Part shown: positions 36,679-60,000 of the stretch, one piece after another
How the letters are laid out: each line of letters starts with the position of its first letter
Numbering within the stretch: position 1 is the first letter of the stretch
Source: Chondrilla cf. caribensis
Lineage: Eukaryota > Porifera > Demospongiae > Chondrillida > Chondrillidae
NCBI GenBank assembly: GCA_964020155.1
Contig: OZ026561.1
Coordinates: forward strand, 1,654,547 to 1,714,546
Reading direction: 5' to 3'
Length of the DNA stretch: 60,000 nt
The notes under the pieces: generated by a model
Databases searched by the model: none
The model's input: the letters and a program-made list of their open reading frames with translations, nothing else
Told to the model about the DNA's origin: nothing
Translations under genes and position numbers: made by a program

Positions 36679-37980
36679 AGTGTACACAATCCCACTGCTG
36701 AAGATGAAACACTGCAAAGATGAGAAACGTATACTTGTAATCTTACTATTATTATTATTATCATCATTATTATTTTGATTCTATTATTCACAAAAGCACA
36801 ATTGAAGTCAGTTTAACACAGAGTATGTACTGTAGCTCATTGGAATACATGTAACTGTTCCAAGAATCAAAGCTTCCACTCATATATGGATTGACTGATA
36901 ACAGGAACAGAGTATTGCATGCCTTTTATTCCAGTTTATCAACCGACAGCTAGGCAGTGGCAATTGGCTATTGTATTTATCCACTAGGAAAGGCTATCAT
37001 AAATCTGCCAATTTAGCCAATCAAGAAAACATCCCTTCAAGTGTGTATATCAAGTGAGTGAGTCCATTTTACATTAATATCATCCTCATCCCTGAATAGC
37101 AGCAATAATTATTATACAGTACCCTGTAACAGTCTAAACAATGTCTAAAATCTAATTAATTACTGTTGGAAATCACACCAAATAACAATGAACAGCCACA
37201 GACACTTCTACGTGTACGTACATTAGCATTCCATATTAATCTAATATGTGAGTAATACCATAGACTCTCTATACTACATAGTATAGAGAGTCTATGGTAA
37301 TACATAACAAACTTCACCTTGTTAATTGATCAGGGACGACTTGTTCCAATGTGTAGAACCAATCTCGAATAGTATCTGGATGCAAATTGAGTCCACAGTT
37401 AGTTTTGTGTACTGAGGAGATTACCTGTAGAATGAATGGGATAACTGTCATAAACTGAGATGATACTCAATAGTGAGATAACGTGGACGATAGCCTATGG
37501 GATTGCAGCAGAAAGTGGATGAAGATGACTAGAATTAAAAATCTACATGTACACACATAACTAGCTACATGTACGGATAAGGATGGATGACAAACTTATA
37601 GAAAGTTTAAGAATGCAAAATTTGGATCCTAGTATTTAGTATTAATGCATATAGATCGCCATAGTGAAATATTAATTCTGAACTCATAGCAGCTACGTGT
37701 GTCTCTTTATCGAGACACTGAACTAGATACGGAATCATAACTACGTACATACCGTGACACGAGTAGTCTACAAATGGACTATAGCAAAGCAAACTGCGAC
37801 AAAGTACTTCACCAGAAGAATAAAATCAACCGACCGACATAACAGTTTTCAATACTTTAAGTCAAAATACCCATATCGATATTCTAGGAATAGATCGACA
37901 GTCTATTCACGGAAAAGCGGGTTGGCCTGGGTTTCCCCTCGAATCTGCACGCCGGTTGCATGTGATGTATTTGGCGCGAA
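36679..37980. other. divergent intergenic region, helicase gene and MSH6
   Basis: 1.3 kb between two outward-facing start codons. A minus-strand splice acceptor-like ctttgcag lies at about 36713, so a 5' untranslated exon of the helicase gene may lie here. The interval contains an ATT microsatellite (about 36747-36773) and a perfect palindrome at 37256-37299. Promoters of both genes presumably lie here, but no element could be named. Confidence 0.5.
37256..37299. repeat. 44-bp palindrome with 7-bp direct-repeat edges
   Basis: The 19-base arms taccatagactctctatac and gtatagagagtctatggta are exact inverses around tacata. The heptamer gtaatac spans both edges (37252-37258 and 37297-37303). Confidence 0.93.
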
Positions 37981-58241
<20,261 letters not shown>

Positions 58242-59092
58242 CAGGGATTGACGCAGCTGACATTTTACGTACCTTTAGATTATCATAGGAAGCCTAACTT
58301 GTAGTGTCAATGCAAATGCTTATTTGCTCTCTAATATTAAGTTTTTGAGGTATTGTGATAGCAGATATACATACGTATAATATAATATAAAATATACATA
58401 ATGTACATGGCTGTATGCCACTATATATGGTGCCTATTATATTATAATTATACATACAATAGTATTAGAAAAGTTATTAAGATAATAATTATTCGTATAT
58501 AATCGAATTGATATAGTACATACTTACATCCGTACTGTATAATTATATATTACTATAGTAATATTTATAATAATTATCAATTCTATCATAATATTCAGCA
58601 TATAATAGGCAATTATTAAATATACAATACATATTTTCATTTAAAAAGGAAATGAATTATAAGTGGGTAATTGTCATTTAATTGGATGGAATCATGATCG
58701 ATGATTAACAATGAATTAAAAATGATATTATGATTGGAGATCAAAATAATTGAGAGAAGCTGTTTGATGTAACTCAAGTGCTCAGGAGAGTGCTAAGCAG
58801 CCACAAATATGTACAGAGGAACAATGTCAACACAGTGAAGAGTACATATGTACATATGTACACATGTACCTTACAAATGACCAAATCAGTGCTACAACAT
58901 GACAGAATGCACAGTTTGTATTAACGTACAGTACACACAAGTACACATGTATGTACAATGAAGATGAATGGTTATGGAAAGTCAAACTGAGGTAAGATTA
59001 CAACACACATAGTCAGAATTGAATCAACAATGATAAACAACAAATAACAACAACAAAGTCCTTGCCATGATGGATCCCTTCGGTTGATAGTC
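58242..59092. other. 3' flank of MSH6, very AT-rich
   Basis: No exon-like frame. Long stretches of AT with taat/atta words lie at 58370-58680. No canonical AATAAA signal was found close after the MSH6 stop, so the polyadenylation site is not placed. Confidence 0.5.
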
Positions 59093-59203
59093 TTAAAAAG
59101 TAGTCAAGTTTGAAGGAATTCCCAGGTGCTCGAAAGAACGCGAGCTAGCTCTATTCAGATTGACCTTTGGCCTCCATGAACGTGGAATGACAGGAGTTGA
59201 CGG
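59093..59203 (-). CDS. probable last coding exon of an unidentified gene (partial)
   Basis: On the minus strand a good acceptor (tgttttacag) precedes an in-frame stretch of 36 codons ending in TAA, with the peptide PSTPVIPRSWRP and later RSFEHLGIPSNL. Its composition is ordinary protein-like, unlike the surrounding repeats. The upstream intron would contain the 59-bp minisatellite, and further exons would lie at about 59.6 kb or beyond the window. It would be convergent with MSH6. No family was recognised. Confidence 0.45.
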   Translation of the reverse strand, partial: PSTPVIPRSWRPKVNLNRASSRSFEHLGIPSNLTTF

Positions 59204-59234
59204 CTGTAAAACAGAACAAGAACTCAATGTTACT

Positions 59235-59545
59235 GATACAGTGTGGTGTACTGTATGGTAGGCAGGTACATACTGTACATATGGGGCAGATGAGGCTATG
59301 GTAGACAGGTACAGTAGAGCAGTACAGGACAATATGGTGAACAGGTACATAAGGCTATGGTAGACAGGTACAGTAGAGCAGTACAGGACACTATGGTGAA
59401 CAGGTACATAAGGCTATGGTAGACAGGTACAGTAGAGCAGTACAGGACAATATGGTGAACAGGTACATAAGGCTATGGTAGACAGGCACAGTAGAGCAGT
59501 ACAGGACAATATGGTGAACAGGTACATAAGGCTATGGTAGACAGG
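59235..59545. repeat. 59-bp minisatellite
   Basis: Units containing gctatggtagacaggtacag and agagcagtacaggacaatat start at 59295, 59354, 59413, 59472 and 59531 with exact 59-bp spacing. A partial unit precedes the first. Confidence 0.93.
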
Positions 59546-59750
59546 TACAGATAATCCAACACTCATGGTCAGACCAAGATAGACTGGTAGTCTGTGAGCA
59601 TGGATTTTTGCCTTGTACTAAGCTTAGTCCACAGCCTACACTAGTCCCACAGCATACAATATGCTACTGTCAAACAGGACGTACGTACACAACAGTGGAT
59701 TGCTCCCATTCCTTTCTACCATTCTTCTCAACCCATGCACACACATACAG

Positions 59751-59861
59751 GAATTTAAATGGCTTAGTCAGGAGCTGACCCTCAGGGACCCTTCCTACAG
59801 GATGAATTTCAGTTGTATTGATCTGTATTTGTATGACAATAATACAGATCAATGCCACTGA
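59751..59861 (+). other. possible terminal exon, plus strand
   Basis: After an acceptor-like cacacatacag, a frame of 36 codons begins EFKWLSQELTLRDPSYR and ends in TGA. It could be a last exon, but no partner exon upstream was found. It contains a 12-bp inverted repeat (ttgatctgtatt / aatacagatcaa, about 59817-59851). It may equally be chance. Confidence 0.25.
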
Positions 59862-60000
59862 AGTCTGCGTACTCTGTATGTAGATATGTACACACAGAAC
59901 ACCTACATATGTATGTACATCCACCACTGAATGAAGGAAGTTCAATCACAAGACGTTGGGAGTCATTGGCTACCTACAGTAAATGATGTCTCTGAGAAAA

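Overview
This is nuclear DNA from an invertebrate animal. It has spliced genes with GT-AG introns, AT-rich intergenic DNA, long (CA)n tracts, many short inverted-repeat transposons, minisatellites and one LINE retrotransposon. The proteins are metazoan in type (MSH6 with PIP box and PWWP domain, SGPL1, RPL7). An intronless DEAH-helicase/RBR fusion of the plant DEAH11/12 type is also present. Taken together a sponge or another early-branching marine invertebrate seems plausible, but that is an inference; no sequence here fixes the species.

Layout, left to right. 1-3.6 kb: no convincing gene, with a TA-flanked MITE and a hairpin. 3.6-6.2 kb (+): three-exon gene for a 429-aa protein whose first exon resembles the start of an F-BAR (FCH) domain. 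6.8-7.8 kb (-): one-exon class III nucleotidyl cyclase-like protein, head to head with RPL7 (+, six exons, 7.9-10.0 kb), the two ATGs lying 78 bp apart. 10-12.3 kb: repeats. 12.3-13.7 kb (-): two-exon ankyrin-repeat protein, divergent from sphingosine-1-phosphate lyase (SGPL1, +, ten exons, 14.1-20.7 kb). 20.9-31.6 kb: repeat-dominated block with an intact two-ORF LINE (21.9-27.3 kb), a 68/74-bp satellite carrying a duplicated 822-bp higher-order unit (27.6-29.5 kb), and a pair of related sequences in opposite orientation at its edges. 31.7-36.7 kb (-): intronless DEAH helicase/RBR ubiquitin ligase fusion. 38.0-58.2 kb (+): complete MSH6 in 28 exons (1349 aa), its introns loaded with MITEs, hAT-like elements, minisatellites and a 138-bp palindrome. 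59.1-60 kb: a probable terminal exon on the minus strand and a possible plus-strand exon.

I read every splice junction by eye from reading-frame continuity, GT/AG sites and, for the conserved families, agreement with the known protein. Summed exon lengths give whole codons for RPL7 (246 aa), SGPL1 (548 aa), the ankyrin protein (161 aa), the F-BAR-like protein (429 aa) and MSH6 (1349 aa). The genes do not form one pathway; they are mostly housekeeping genes in a compact neighbourhood with three divergent gene pairs.

The main novelty is in the repeats. Several minisatellites appear to be tandem amplifications of one end of pogo/Tigger-like MITEs whose full or partial copies lie elsewhere in the window. 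One of these MITEs carries a nested hAT deletion derivative that still encodes the start of a BED zinc finger.
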